Below, one piece after another: positions 33,175-45,839 of a DNA stretch of 64,000 nucleotides. A program made the position numbers and the translations under genes. The notes beneath the pieces were generated by a model. It was not told the origin of the DNA. It worked only from the letters and a program-made list of their open reading frames with translations, and made no database searches. This DNA comes from Ascidia mentula (Eukaryota; Chordata; Ascidiacea; Phlebobranchia; Ascidiidae), in NCBI GenBank assembly GCA_947561715.1, contig OX387198.1, positions 16,802,001 through 16,866,000 on the forward strand, given 5' to 3'. How positions within the stretch are numbered: the first letter of the stretch is position 1; each line of letters opens with the position of its first letter.

Positions 33175-34370
33175 TTCATTTTCAAACTTCGCTACCTAAT
33201 GTTTTAAATCGAAACGATGGAAAAGTACTTTCGCCCGTGTTCCGCAATTTCGCCCGTAACAATTCGTGACTTTTGTTTCCCATGTTTGGCCGTTTGACTT
33301 GTGATCGATGTTGTCCATTGATTTATGTCCGGCTGTGTTTTAGCTGTTACGTCCTTTTGTTCTTTTTCGTCGCATAATTTCTTTGCCCGTGGGATTGCTT
33401 CGCTACTGTGTTTGTTTTATTCTCTGAAGAAGCCTAGCGGAACGTCAGAAAATACAATCTTTATTAAACAAAAGGTGTATATTTGTTGTTTTTCACCAGA
33501 AGAACGTGAGATTCATAATTCGTAAATCCAATTAACGTACCGTACAAGCCTGAAACATAATGACCTTTTTACTTTTATTTTCAACTAAGGCACTTTTAGA
33601 AATCTCTTTTAGCCAATTTGAACCTGGTCTCACCAATCCGTGGAAGTTGGGAATTGGAAAGACCCTTAATTGTGATGCTAATAAACTCATCATGTTCCAT
33701 TGCAGGTTCTAACAGTCACTAAAATTAAATTTCAAGCAAATTGGTTTACTGCTGTTGGGCGGAAACAAACTAGAAATGCCTAAAGTGATAAAGTCAGGAG
33801 ACCTGATATTTATGTATAATTTGTACATCAGTCACGGCATAATCCTCATGAATATCGAACAAAATTGCAGATCGTCCATTTGACAAGCAGCAAACTGACA
33901 ACTTGGGCACCGCGTAGAAGTCCGTGATCTTACACACGTGATCCGCTTGGGCTTCTTGTGTCATTGGAAGTACGCGGCTAACACTGCCATCACCATGCAT
34001 TGATTCATAAGTGGGAAAACAATCGATACCAGGTTTTAAGGCAGAAAACTGTAGTAATCTCTTCTGGCATACATCAGCCTTTGCAATTGATAGATTATTG
34101 TGCGCCATTGTTTATTTGTAAATTAGTCTTTGCGACAAACAAGCCAGGTTTTTACCTCAAACAGGTAAAGTTACCGCTTGAGCGAATGTTAAAAATGCCT
34201 TCGTTGTGACGCAACAAACATCACCCAACAAAACCAAACTCTGGATGACGTGGGTTTGGTGGAAACTTTGTTCTTCTCACGGTCAATTGTTGCTCAAAAC
34301 GTTCGTACACGTGTTGCTGTTCTATGATTCTGCGAAACCAATTTCCATCGACTAGTTTTCTTTAACTCAG
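33175..34370. other. Unclassified region, end of left duplication copy
   Basis: 33790-34240 matches 51360-51830. Around 33415-33460, CTGAAGAAGCCTAGCGGAACGTC resembles a decayed hammerhead or Penelope end. No gene was recognised. Confidence 0.4.
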
Positions 34371-35060
34371 TGCTTGCATCACAAAGTTATTTGGTTGACC
34401 TGGATTTTGCCATAATGCATGTGTCTTGTTTGCCTTGTGGTTAATCTAACAAAGGGAGTGTGCAGATAAATTTTGTGTCTTTAAAATACTAATGACCTGT
34501 CGTCTCACCATTCTCGTCCCAAAACCTCGGTTGCAGCAAGTTTTTTTAGATTTAACAAGTCGTTAATTTCGGTTGTTAATGATAAAATCGTTGATTCGTT
34601 GAACTCACATTCAAAGAGGTTCATTTTTGCTAAGTTAAGTAATGAAAAATAAGAAATAAAAGTTACATCAGCTGTATATTTTAGAGGACGACTCGGTCAC
34701 ATCTACCATGCTTGGATTTGAGTGAAATGCTACAGTCATGTGATTATTCTAGCCTTCGTGAAGTAAACCAACGGCCAAGCAAACAAAATTCTCAGAGAGA
34801 TGACGTTTGTTTCGTCAACCAGCGCCGAAGACCACGTGATCATAGCGACGCTTGGATTCTTTATCGTCAATCGTTTCGGAAAACACTTTTGTTCGCACAA
34901 TAACCTCAAACAAGTGAAGTTTACGCCCCAGCGATTGTTGAAAAAGTTTTCTTTGTGACGCAACAATGATCACGCAGTAAACCAAACTCTTGCAGCGTAC
35001 CAATTGGTTCCAGTCGGCTGCTGTAACTGAAGCTAAGTCTGCTTGCGTGTTCTTGTTGTT
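34370..35060. repeat. Rearranged copy of the dispersed repeat
   Basis: This has the tail piece (ACCTCGGTTGCAGC near 34528) followed by the dispersed unit (34640-34905), in a different order from the BAF-bearing copies, and without a BAF-like gene. Confidence 0.6.
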
Positions 35061-37080
35061 TTCACTAAATTTAAACCTCCGTGAGCAGGCTTATTTATTC
35101 AATTGAAAGACACGTTTGCAAATGTCAGGCGGCGTAAAGTTTAATTTGTTCCAAGCGCGTTTAATCAGAGTTTAACACGTGACTGAATTGCAGCGAATTA
35201 ACTATCAAAAGAACGTACGAACGTAACAGCGCGAAGGCGAGAATAATAGCAAAACGAGAGAGGACGATGAATACGAAGGCGTTTTATAACGAAGTGTCAG
35301 GAAAAACGTGGTTGTCCAGCAGGATATCAGCAGCTTGTTTGGAGCTCTGCAGGAAAGCTTAACTCCACCTGTATCCTTTCCGTCTGGTGTTCCAGTGTTG
35401 GGTTTTAGGAAACATGCGGAGTGGCCACACTCTCGACCAACGATGTTTCGATGAAAATATTTGTTCGATTTGTTTTCTTTTTTCGCACGATTAATTGTTA
35501 AGTTTGTGTTGGTAAACTGTAGACAGTTTGGTTGGCCATCTTCCAACATCAACTCATAGCAACGTCACAGCTTTGAGTAATAGGGAATTTAAAATACAGA
35601 GTAAGAAACCCTGGGGTTCGTAATAAACAGTGTACACAACTATATTCAGTTCAGCGTTCGACGCAACGACCCAATTTCCTTTGATCGTTTCCTCAACTTA
35701 ACTTAACTACTTGTGGTTTCGGGCCAGCCGATATATACATAGATATGTTTGGCGATAAACCAAATGGTTGGTTTGATTAATCCCAAACAGGGCGTCGATT
35801 TTTTATTGCGCGTCGAACATCTTGAGAATAATTGTCATGCGAGTCGAATAGTAAGTATCTGGTAACTAACTCATGAGAACGACCATATTTCGATCAACAT
35901 AAGTTTAAAATACACGTTGAAATAACGACAAAAGAGTTAAAAACATTGCATGTTGTGGAGGCTGCTATGACTCTTTTAAGGTCTGATTGAACGAAAAATA
36001 GTACTGGTTTTGTAACAATGCCACGTGTTCGGTAACAATGCTTCATGTTTGGAAACAATGGTTAGTTTAAAGCGCTTATTCGCTGAACGTTAAAGCAAGT
36101 GCTGGCGTGTTTTTGCATGGATTTGTCCAAAAATTTACTTCAGTTTCGTTTATTTAGCCATGTAAACAGTCAAATTTATTGTGTAAGCTGCAGACAGATG
36201 GCCACTGTTTCGACCTAAAAGGTCTCATCTGTGCAACTGGTGTGACTATCAGACGACTTTGCTGACCAAACGGCCAAGCAAATTTATCTTGGGAAGGGAT
36301 CCCAAACGATGATGCCATTAAGTTTTCAACACTACGTAACCGTTCAGTTAAATGCTGTTGTTTAATAGTGACTCGAAATAGAAATTTCTTTCCAAATATT
36401 TGTTTGTGGTTTAAAATTAAAAGTGTCTTCGAGCCACTTTTGGCACTAGCATCTACAGCAAAAAATTAACAACTGCATGTTAATAAGAAAATCGTTGGCG
36501 TCAAATCTCCGAAAAAAGAAAACTAGTAAGATCGATGTGAATGTTGCCAGATTGGCGTGACCAATATGTTAGGCCTAATTAAGTTATTGTAGTGATTCAA
36601 TTCATGAACATTTGTAGATAACAATAGCGTTTGTCTGTTCCTGGTACCGTATACCGGTAACTTAACTTTTATTCATGCCGTCTGTGTCGAACACTTAGAA
36701 TGGCGAAAAAGGCATAAATCGACACCCTGATCCAAAAGAAGATTCACTCATGTTATAGAAGGGGGTTCAATGCAAGATGCGAATGCATGCGAAGTATAAT
36801 TACAAAAAGTCACAAGGTCAGAAAGAATAATTGATGAACATCATGAAGTCGATGTAGTATTATTGCATCGTTACCGACGGGGGACGTATGTTATATACGT
36901 AGTGGAAACTAAATATAAAAATAAAAAAGGCGCCGTGCTACTGCAGGAATTGTATGTAAGACTTGCTAAAAGCCCGATTTGCAAATTTAACCTGAAGACA
37001 AACCTCTCGGAATGACGTGTAAGTGTTGGCGAAACTTTTTTCCTTCGTCACACTTTATTGTCATAGGCTATGATAAAACA
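35060..37080. other. Region between duplication copies
   Basis: No recognisable gene. 35530-35620 resembles 14110-14190 of the dispersed repeat. Open frames here show no family resemblance. Confidence 0.45.
36187..36235 (-). ncRNA. Decayed hammerhead-like hairpin
   Basis: The minus strand reads CAGATGA, then GACC-TTTTA-GGTC as a perfect stem, then GAAACAGT. This is the arrangement of a Penelope-type hammerhead except that the core CTGATGA has an A in place of T. It is probably the worn 3' end of another Penelope-like element. Confidence 0.35.
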
Positions 37081-37481
37081 TTTACACAGGCTGTCAAGCT
37101 GTTTCTTGAGTTCGTGTGCGAGTAAATAGATAGATTTGCTTTGATAGCCGAAAAGTTTAAAGGTATTCAAAGCACTTAGTTAAGGTTTATGGTGTTACCA
37201 ACTTTTGCTTTTTTCTAAATCACTGTGTGTAAATTTATGTTTTTGTGTTGCCTCGTTTTGTAGTTAATTTCATTTTAAGCAATAACTTCTGGTTTGAGTG
37301 TGCTACAAACAAACAGCAAACGATGACCTAAAAATAGCTACCACTAAGTACGCACATTACTAATTTAACAGAAAAAATAAAGATACATAAGGTTTAGGTT
37401 AAACAGATTTTTATCTTGTAGGATATTTTATGTATTAAATGACTTGATAAATTTTAATCATGTAGACCAACATTAACTTAT

Positions 37482-38327
37482 ATGGACGCTGACAAGATCA
37501 GCAAAGAAAGTGCTTGTCAAATAAGAGATGACGAGCCTTCAACATCTGCTGGTAAGTAATTCATTGTTGTTTGCTTTACTGTTGTTACCTTGCTTGTAGT
37601 GATTAAAAGGTTTTGATCTGGGGCATGTTGAATTTGTTATTTTATTTTTGAAATCCTGTCTTTAATGTTGGGGATGTACATAGTTTGAAATGTTTAACAT
37701 TGCTGTGTATAATTTTGAAGGTCCTTCACAAAAGATTGTAGCAAGTGGAGCAAAGATTAAAAATAGTAATGTTGGTGTTCAAGGAAATGTCAATCAAAAT
37801 GTGTCATTCACCTTGAACTGCTTTGGAAACCGTAAGAGCACTTGTTTGTACTTGCACTTATTTTAAAATTTATGTAATTTACTGCCATGCATAGTTGTTT
37901 TGTTTCAATAAATAAGCATTAAAATGGCATGATATATTAGGTACACTGGTGTGCAATGGTGTCAACATAATGAACTTTAACAAATATTGAACTGAAGGTA
38001 AGAATAAGAACAACGATCGTGAAGCTAAAACTCGCAGTACATCGAAACGAAGATTCTGTTGTTTGCCCTCAAAGCATCACACGAGTAGCATTGTGAACAA
38101 ACGTGTTGGTGAGTTTCTGCATTGGTCTTTTTCCTCACACTCATATTGCCATTTGCATCAGATGCAATCCAACACTTTCTATTTATTCGAAAAACCTAAC
38201 CTGAAACGTTGGGCATTCAATAGATAAAGGTTGTTCTGTTTATTTTTAGTCTGTTCACAAAATTATCAACAACCTAATCCTAAAGTAACCGAGGCTGTCC
38301 AGGCAGGTGTTGAAACACAGGATAAAA
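37482..38327 (+). other. NLR-B N-terminal exons 1-4
   Basis: Exon 1 begins MDADKISKESACQIRDDEPS and ends in phase 1. Exon 2 encodes PSQKIVASGAKIKNSNVG and then a segment ending NCFGN. Exon 3 is rich in K, R, S and H. Exon 4 encodes CSQNYQQPNPKVTEA and on. Unlike NLR-A the exon 4 acceptor is a normal TTTTTAG. Exon 3 has a weak pyrimidine tract, so it may be optional, and skipping its 111 bases keeps the frame. Confidence 0.7.
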
Positions 38328-41300
38328 GTAAGCTTGGAATTTCTTGGAAACATAAACTGAGTCATGTTGGCTACGTTGCTTAAATTGCAATGTCAGTTTA
38401 ATGTTTATCATTTTTGTAGTTGATAAAAAGTTTACTGCATGACCGACTGTGTAAACCGTTGTTGTTTAGCTTGGTAACATGATTTACAAACATTTTTAGG
38501 TGAGCATCTCAAATCAGATTTACGTAACAGAGTTGAGTCCATCGCCAGCTCAGAGTCGACACTTGCTGATTTTTCCGAACGACCCATAATCCCAGTCGAA
38601 CTTTCCATAGTCAGTAAACCGCAACGAATTAATGATGAGTTTCTAGCTGAAGGACATTACCGCCGTAGAAAGGACTTTGCTAAGGTTTACCATCGGCCGT
38701 CCGGTGACATCACCCCAGAACAAATGTTTACTCATGCAAAGCAAACAGCGCAAGAGGAGGCTGACAAAAAATTTCCAGCACCTGATGCTAAAGCAAAAAA
38801 AAAATACGTGCAGAAGCACGGCAATATTGTGGGGGTTATCGGCCAAGCTGGAATCGGTAAAACAACTTCTGCCAAAAATTGGGCTTTGCAAGCTTTATCT
38901 GACCAGCAGTTGTTTGGTAAAATATCTTACTTTTTCTACATCATAATTCGAAACATCGATTTCACCAAGGAGATGACTTTTCTTCAGTTCTTACTTCACA
39001 CCTTGCAAATTGACGACCAATACACACAAGTTGAAGCAATAGGCATCTTAGAGGCTCTTAAAATAGATACAGATATTGTCATGATATTCGACGGTGTGGA
39101 CGAGGCTGTTTTTGAATCGTTTTCAAGTGAAGTATCCTTTCCTTTGTTAGAAGGAAAAAATAAACCAGAAGTTTACCTCAAGCATTTACTGAATGGAAAT
39201 TTACTTCCTTGTTCTCGTAAGATATTCACGTCACGACCAGCTCCATTGTATAAGCTCCATTTTTCACATAGACCAAGGTTTATTGTTGAAATCCTCGGTT
39301 TAACTCCAAACTCCCAAAAAAAGCTTGGACAACAGATTTGCGGTGAAAAATACGACTCGATACATAAAAAGCTAGAAGACAACAAAAATTTATTTGCTTA
39401 CTCCTATGTGCCTGTAAATTTTGTTTTAACTGTCCTGTACCTAATGAATTTCGATGGTGATATTCAGTTTGTTTCACTTGCTCAAGTTCTCGCTTTCACT
39501 TGTGTTCAATATTCACAAACTGAACACCTCAAGGGTGAGCAGCGAGAATTAGACAAGCTAGTAAATATGGCTTTTGATGGTTTCAATAATCAAAAGATCA
39601 TATTTAGCACTACGGATTTATTGAGAGCTGGCATTGATGATTCCACAGCCAATTCGTTTTTGAACACTTCTGTTACAAAGAAAGGAAACCTAAAATTAAC
39701 AATTTTGAATGGACAAAAGCATAAATATTTCTCTCACCTGATCTGGCAAGAGTTTTTTGTTGCGGTTTACCTGATGATGATCATGCCATTACAGGAATTC
39801 AAGGAAAAATACTCCCTATTTATCGAGGATAGGTGGGAAGTTGTTGCCAGGTTTGCATTCGGACTTCATGATTTGTCAGTTTTCAACGACCTAAAGTTGG
39901 TAGTTCCCGGATGTAGATACGAAGATTGGAAAGCTAAGAATATTCTGCTCCAGAAGCTAATTATATCGTATATGGAGAAGAACAACAACCATGAAACTAT
40001 ACATCGGGGTTGCAGCTGGGCCCGTGAAGCAAATGATGAAGACATAACTTCATCTGTTTCCAGCTTACTTTCAGAAAATCTGGACTTTTCAAGATCTTCG
40101 ATTCTTTCAACTGATGTCGAAAACCTGTGTTTCGTAATTCGAAAGAGGGAAATACCAGTAAGTTAAGGAGTCCTTGCGAGCAAATCTTTTCACCACATAT
40201 TAATTGCACATAAACGATCGCAGCTAACGTTCTGTTGGTCTAACCTTCTGTAATGTAGGCGTTATGTGCCATTTAGTGTGCTCTATAGCGCCATTGACCT
40301 AAAGTTCATAAAAGTATCAAGGAAGTGGTCATGAGGTCATGCTTGCCCTTTGTGGTTGTTTATTTTTTGTCTAGTACTGGCACCATAGTTAGACAAATGT
40401 GAAAAGTTGGGAAAAATGCGTCCTTAGAAAACCAATATGTTGAAGTGAAAATCATTGCATCAGCACATACACTGAAGAAACTTGTCCTATCCGACAACCC
40501 GATTGGAGACAGTTATTCACGCGACATAGGCGTCAGTGTTTGTTTTGTCGTGAACAACTTGTTTTTTCGTCTGTCGTGAACAACTTGTTTCGAAGAACTT
40601 GCAGTGCGTTGCAAACTTTGCACAGTTGAGGTGTTTGGGGTGTAACTTTTTTTAGGCTGTCAAAAATGTTACAACCAGTATTTATTTAGCTGAAGAAGCT
40701 TGACCTGTACTACAACTAGCTACGGGACAACAGGGCAACTTTTCTATGTTCATTGAAAGATGTGCCGAGCATCTTTCAACGAACATAGAAAAGTTTGAAA
40801 ATCCGTCACATATTATAATTTCTTGCTTTTTGTCAATTATTTTCATCACTCGCAAGTTGAATGGTACCTTTGAATTCCCCAAAAATCAAAATGTATTCCT
40901 ATTTTGTGTGGGCATTTCCACAAAAATATTGTAAACGACACAAACAGAAAATCGAAGGTTGTTTTTAATTGAAACAAAATGTGCAAAATTCTTTTTGGTT
41001 AGTGAATGCCATGTGCTATATAATAAGGCATACAGTAATAGTCCAAATAATCCAGTCAAAGTATGGCCACTCCATGTTTGACGCTGAAGGTTTGCTCAGC
41101 ACCTCAGCCTCTTACTTGTACAAATACATGAAGCAAACAAACGTAGGAAGCTTTTTAATGTGTACTTGGTATCAATATCACACGAAGAAAGCATAGGACA
41201 ATGGAATGCACAGCTTATGGTAATGAATATTTAACACCAAAACTAAGGGAAATATTAGTTAGATCCTATATTCCGTGGGACGATACAAAGTGTTGTTTGA

Positions 41301-44300
41301 AATAAAACAATCGTGCATTTTGGTTTGGAACTAAACCAAAAACGAAAGTATATAAACAGTTGTTAGTTAATGTCACTCTCACTTTTTTCAGTTAAAAATG
41401 TGTTTAGCTGAAGAAGCTTGACCTGTCTGACAACCCGATTGGAGACAGTGGGGCAGCTTTTGTAGCTAATTGCATACGCAACATTAAAGATGTTGGTCTG
41501 AGTAATTGCAACCTGACAAGTGTTGGTGCTGAATATGTTTCGAAGAGCATAGAAAAGTTGGAAAATCAGGTAAGCATTAACTAACTAACTAACTAACCAC
41601 ATATTCTTTATTCTGCTTTTCAAGCATAATAAAAATATAAACAATGAATTTGTTCTTCCCAACCTTAATTATATCAAGCACAGTCAAACAAATTCTTTGA
41701 CAAATGTAGCTGTAATTAAATTTTTTTTTCATTGTCATAGATTTCTATCAATAAATATTGGGCATATATTTGTAGGAATTGTAGCACCTTTGCAACTGGA
41801 GAGCAATGCACATAAATTGTTTCGTGGTGTAGAGAAAAACTGCAGAAGTCTGATCATAAATTTTGTGCCATCAAGTAATTATTCACTGTATTTTATGTGG
41901 TAAAAAAACATTTGTTGTCTTGTGATAACTCCCAGTATCATGATGGCTGACTGATGATTACTAAGTTATATTTTTTCATCTTTAAATGTGGTATGTATAG
42001 AGCATGTAAATAGAACTAATATTAACGCTGGGTTACATTGTTGATATTGACAGTTTATAGCCACAATCTATTCAGGTGAAGAAGCTCAGCCTATCCGCCA
42101 ATCCGATAGGTGACAGTGGAGCAGCTTTGGTTGCAAAGTGCATTCATAACATTGAAGATGTAGACCTGAGTAGATGCGACCTGACAAGTGTTGGTGCTGA
42201 ACATCTGTACGATAAAATTAAACTGTTAAAGAATCCGGTAAGCATGATGTGTCTGTTTTTATTGCGCGGTAAATGTCAAAAACCCTTAGCCATGAATGAA
42301 AAAGTTGTTCACCATCCATCCCGTGCCAAACATTTGCGGGACCTTTTGTGTGTGGTAATGACATCAAATTGTTGGATAAAAACTATTGTACGATTAAGGA
42401 CCTGTGCTGGATAGAGACTGCACTGGGTTGTCGCGTGAAAGTAGTTGTTTTCCACAAAATTTTCAATGAATTTTTCGAAATCGTTTTGTGAATTAATGAT
42501 GTTTTGATGTGTGGTGCACTCCTAGTTTGGTGTAATGATCTTCAAGATGCGCTCGGACACAAATTTTGAAGACAAGCATTAAGCTTAGGGATGGAAGCAG
42601 TTTCCGTTTTAATTTCAAATAGTAAAAGAAACACTTTATATGAATTTTCTTAATGCTTTTGTCTGCCATTTTCTTAATGGTTTTGTCTGTCTCAGTCATT
42701 CAACAATAACATTGATGATGAACACAGATAAGTTTGAAATGTCGGCTTAAAACATTTTAACAAAATCTTACATAAATCGTACACTGAAATTACACAAGGT
42801 TTTCTCCATGTGAAAAAGTCGTTTGGAACTGTAGATTATTTATTGTTACTCGCTCTAAGTTTGACTTTTTTATTGATTCGGCTGAAGGGGCTTAGCCTTT
42901 CCAACAGTCCGATCAAAGACAGCGGGGCTTCTCACAGGCCTATAGAGATGATAAGAAAAAGCGACGATTGCAAAACCAGTTAGTTGCAAGTAGATTTACC
43001 GAGACTATTTTCCAGTTAAATAACCTGTAAGCAGAATTGTCATCGATCTGAAATAAAAAAAGTATGACTGAAAAGGAATACGATTTACTTATAACGTTGC
43101 TATATTGAAAAAGAATGGGGTAAATGTGAGTATGTCGAACAGATCGAAAAAAACTCTATCATGTGCGTTATGACATTCAAACAATTGCGTTTTATGCTTT
43201 ACCTCGACATTTCCAAATACTGGTTACAGTACAACAAACTTCATCGTTTAACTCGTCGCATGAAAACCCCAGACTTGGAATGGAATAAATCATTAAGTTT
43301 CCAAATTTGTAAAATAGCTTTGGAAAACTTGTCTTTACAGGTAGGACAACAAATTATTTTGCGAAACCGTAAACCTGAATTTTAATTCCAAATTTTTTAC
43401 AATGAAGCAATTGAAAGCCATCAACATTTATTCGATACAGTTATGATACTCACACTGCCTTAAACACAAAAATGTACTTTTTCAGCTGAAGAAACTCAAC
43501 TTATCTGTCAACCCGATTGGAGACAGAGGGGCAGCATCGGTCGCAAATTGCATCGAAAACATTGAAGATGTTGAACTGAGAGGATGCAATCTCACTGATG
43601 TTGGTGCCGAACATCTGTCCTACAACATATGCTCTTTGCAGAATCCGGTAAGCGTGAACTATTTAAGTGTAGGGACCTTCAGTGATGAATAAATACAATA
43701 ATCGTTTTACCCAATATACCAAACAAACGCACTGGAGGACGAATATCTGTATTTATAATAAAACAAGCTTCGCCGAAATGCCCACCTTGCAATGTACCTT
43801 CTGTCACAACAGAAGCAGGACGTCACAAAGTAACCAGTGATTCGTAGGGGTTAATTTTTCTGTTGAGTAATCACATATGCATGTGCTGTTGCTAAGGCGA
43901 ATTTAAGCGAGTTTCGGGCAGTTTGAGTGGGGTTTTGAGGCCCATTAATTTGTGGTTTTGTGAAAGATCCATCCCGCATGTGTTTTATTGACCCCTGAGG
44001 GCATTTGATCCCTCCCTGTTGGACATTATTTTGGGTAAAAATGCAACTGGATTTTGCAGAAAAATGAATCGTTTAAGTATCACATCTATTGTGGTTCAAT
44101 GATATCTCTCCTCCACACAATATCACCAAAGTTAGTTGCTGAATAATTGCCTAAGCAACATCCCACGTCTGTTTATGCCCCCTGTAGGTCATAAGATCTT
44201 CCAGCAGGCTCATTAAATTCTTGCTGTGTATTGTCCCATCCAGGAGCAATAATTTCTTTTTTAACTTGGAAGAATATTAGGTTCCTAAACAAGTCACAAA

Positions 44301-45836
44301 ACCCAGCAATGGTCATTGGGAAACAAGTGGAACAGTCAAAGGTGCATTATTGCATAGGGCCTTGAAAACAGGATTTCTTTGGTTTAATTGCCATATAGGT
44401 CCCGTGGTTATACAAAATGCATCGCAAAATTTATACAAACAAACCCACGAGAAAGGAAACAAAACAGGAAGAAAGGCTTTTCCGTTTTTTCCACCAGACG
44501 AGCGCACTGACCATTCCACTTTCCTTACATAGTGAGACACGCATATGCAAACATTTATTTTTTCCATGTGATACAGTTTAATCACTGCCGGACTTTTGTT
44601 TGTCCGCCTAGAGCAAGATGAACCAAGTGGTCTGTCCAGGTTTAGTAGGTTTAAAATCTGTGACTTATTACCGTCAAAAGTCCACGACAGACTAGAAGCG
44701 GTATTTGCCTTTTTTTTCCGAAAGGATTGCCCGAAGACGTTTTGTTTTATTTTTTTCACCCAAGTTCTGTTGAATTACTAGATATTGCAAAGTATAGACA
44801 TTAAACGCGCTGTTGAACAAAGCTGACTATTTTGTGGTTATGTTTGCGGGTTCTGCGTCCAGTGGGAAGGATATTTAGAACTCTAGATTTACCGCAAAGT
44901 CTTTTTGAAGTTAAACATGGAGCAAACTGACCTAAACTATGAAGAAAAGAAAACAGAATGTCCTCCTTTTCTTGAGCAATTTTTTGTGCAATAGATTTTA
45001 ATTTGATCGATTATCGTCGGCAACATAAATAAATTATTGCTTGAATCTTTACCTATATTTATTCAGCTGAAGAGACTCGACTTATCTGGCAACTCCATAG
45101 GGGACTTTGGGGCAGCTTCCGTGGGAAGATGCATCAAAAATATCAAAAATGTAGACCTGAGGAAATGCAAACTGACAAGTGTTGGTGCCAAACATCTTTC
45201 AAAGAACATAGAAAAGTTGGAATATCCGGTAAGGCTTAACTGACTAACTGATATTATTTACGCTATCGTTCAATAATTATAAAAATATGAACAAACAGTT
45301 TGTCCTTGTAGCACAGTGGTTTCCAACCTTAATTATATCGCGTGCGACTTTAAAGTCCAGCACAGTTTTTTTGTTAAGTATTGCATAAATGAGTGATTTT
45401 GGTTGACATAACTGTTGTGTAAAAGTAATGAAACATTAAAATCTTAGACATAGAAGCTTCCATCGAAATAACATAAAATGTTTTCTTTGCTTGAACACTT
45501 CGTAAAAGTTTCCAAACAAAACACTCTTGCTTCAGTTAATATTTGTAACATAATTATAACATTCCACTTTTATTTAATTTTATCCTTTGTTTTTATGTTT
45601 TGAGTTCTCAGGCTTTCATTTTGCTATTTATTTAGATGGAGTCTCTGAATCTTTCCTATAACAATGACTTGATCGATGAATGTGCCGAGTCATTGGCTGG
45701 ATGTGTTCACAACATAAAGTATTTTTGTGCAACACGTTGTAATTTTACACAGGCAGGGGACGATAAAATCAGGTCAAAGACCCAAGGAGTAGTTCAACTT
45801 ACTTTAAATCATAAAGCTTTGTTTTGGGGAAAATAA
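37482..45836 (+). CDS. NLR-B: NACHT-LRR receptor, apparently intact
   Basis: Predicted exons are 37482-37551, 37721-37831, 37998-38108, 38250-38327, 38500-40157, 41408-41569, 42076-42237, 43486-43647, 45067-45228 and 45636-45836, all with GT-AG borders and matching phases, giving about 958 residues. Residues 1-123 form an N-terminal region of unknown fold, including a basic KRRFCC stretch. The NACHT ATPase follows, with Walker A GQAGIGKTT (about 238-246), Walker B IVMIFDGVDE (about 316-325) and the sensor segment KIFTSRPAPL (about 364-373). A helical region comes next, then four exons of 54 codons (residues about 677-892) with ribonuclease-inhibitor-type LRR pairs, and a last half-module. NLRs act in the cytosol as innate sensors and switch on by ATP-driven oligomerisation. 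No CARD, pyrin or death domain is visible, so the signalling partner is unknown. Degenerate LRR relics in its introns are presumably spliced out. Confidence 0.85.
40465..40515 (+). pseudogene. Truncated LRR relic in NLR-B intron
   Basis: LKKLVLSDNPIGDS-like start, then non-LRR sequence. It corresponds to 11655-11704 and shows the empty site of the mariner-like element. Confidence 0.6.
40690..40805 (+). pseudogene. LRR relic with inverted duplication in NLR-B intron
   Basis: This starts after TTTAG as LKKLDLYYN, then has an in-frame TAG. The segment CTATGTTCATTGAAAGATG is followed by the near-complement CATCTTTCAACGAACATAG, in place of the usual middle of the exon. It cannot code an LRR. Confidence 0.65.
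41408..42237 (+). other. NLR-B LRR exons 1 and 2
   Basis: 41408-41569 encodes LKKLDLSDNPIGDSGAAFV, and 42076-42237 encodes VKKLSLSANPIGDSGAALV, each followed by a second repeat containing LTSVGAE. Both are 54 codons, phase 0, so any number can be added or skipped without frame change. Confidence 0.87.
42886..42940 (+). pseudogene. Truncated LRR relic
   Basis: LKGLSLSNSPIKDSGAS-like, the counterpart of 21636-21690. Confidence 0.6.
43486..43647 (+). other. NLR-B LRR exon 3
   Basis: LKKLNLSVNPIGDRGAASV, then LRGCNLTDVGAEHL. It is the single equivalent of the two tandem exons 3a and 3b in NLR-A. Confidence 0.87.
45067..45836 (+). other. NLR-B LRR exon 4 and terminal exon
   Basis: 45067-45228 encodes LKRLDLSGNSIGDFGAASV and a second repeat LRKCKLTSVGAKHL. 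45636-45836 encodes MESLNLSYNNDLIDEC and on to LNHKALFWGK and stop. The AATAAA polyadenylation hexamer overlaps the stop codon region (about 45831), so the 3' UTR is very short. Confidence 0.85.
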
Positions 45837-45839
45837 AAC

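Larger units (their letters stand above)
7240..34240. repeat. Segmental duplication, left copy
   Basis: This block matches 37080-51830 in the same order: NLR exons, two gypsy fossils, palindromic Penelope end, then an unclassified flank. It is longer than the partner because it gained the BAF-bearing repeat block (about 12650-18180), three DNA transposons, a second copy of one LRR exon block, and the Harbinger-like insertion at 27931. Similarity in the NACHT exon is in the range of a few percent divergence by eye. Confidence 0.88.
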
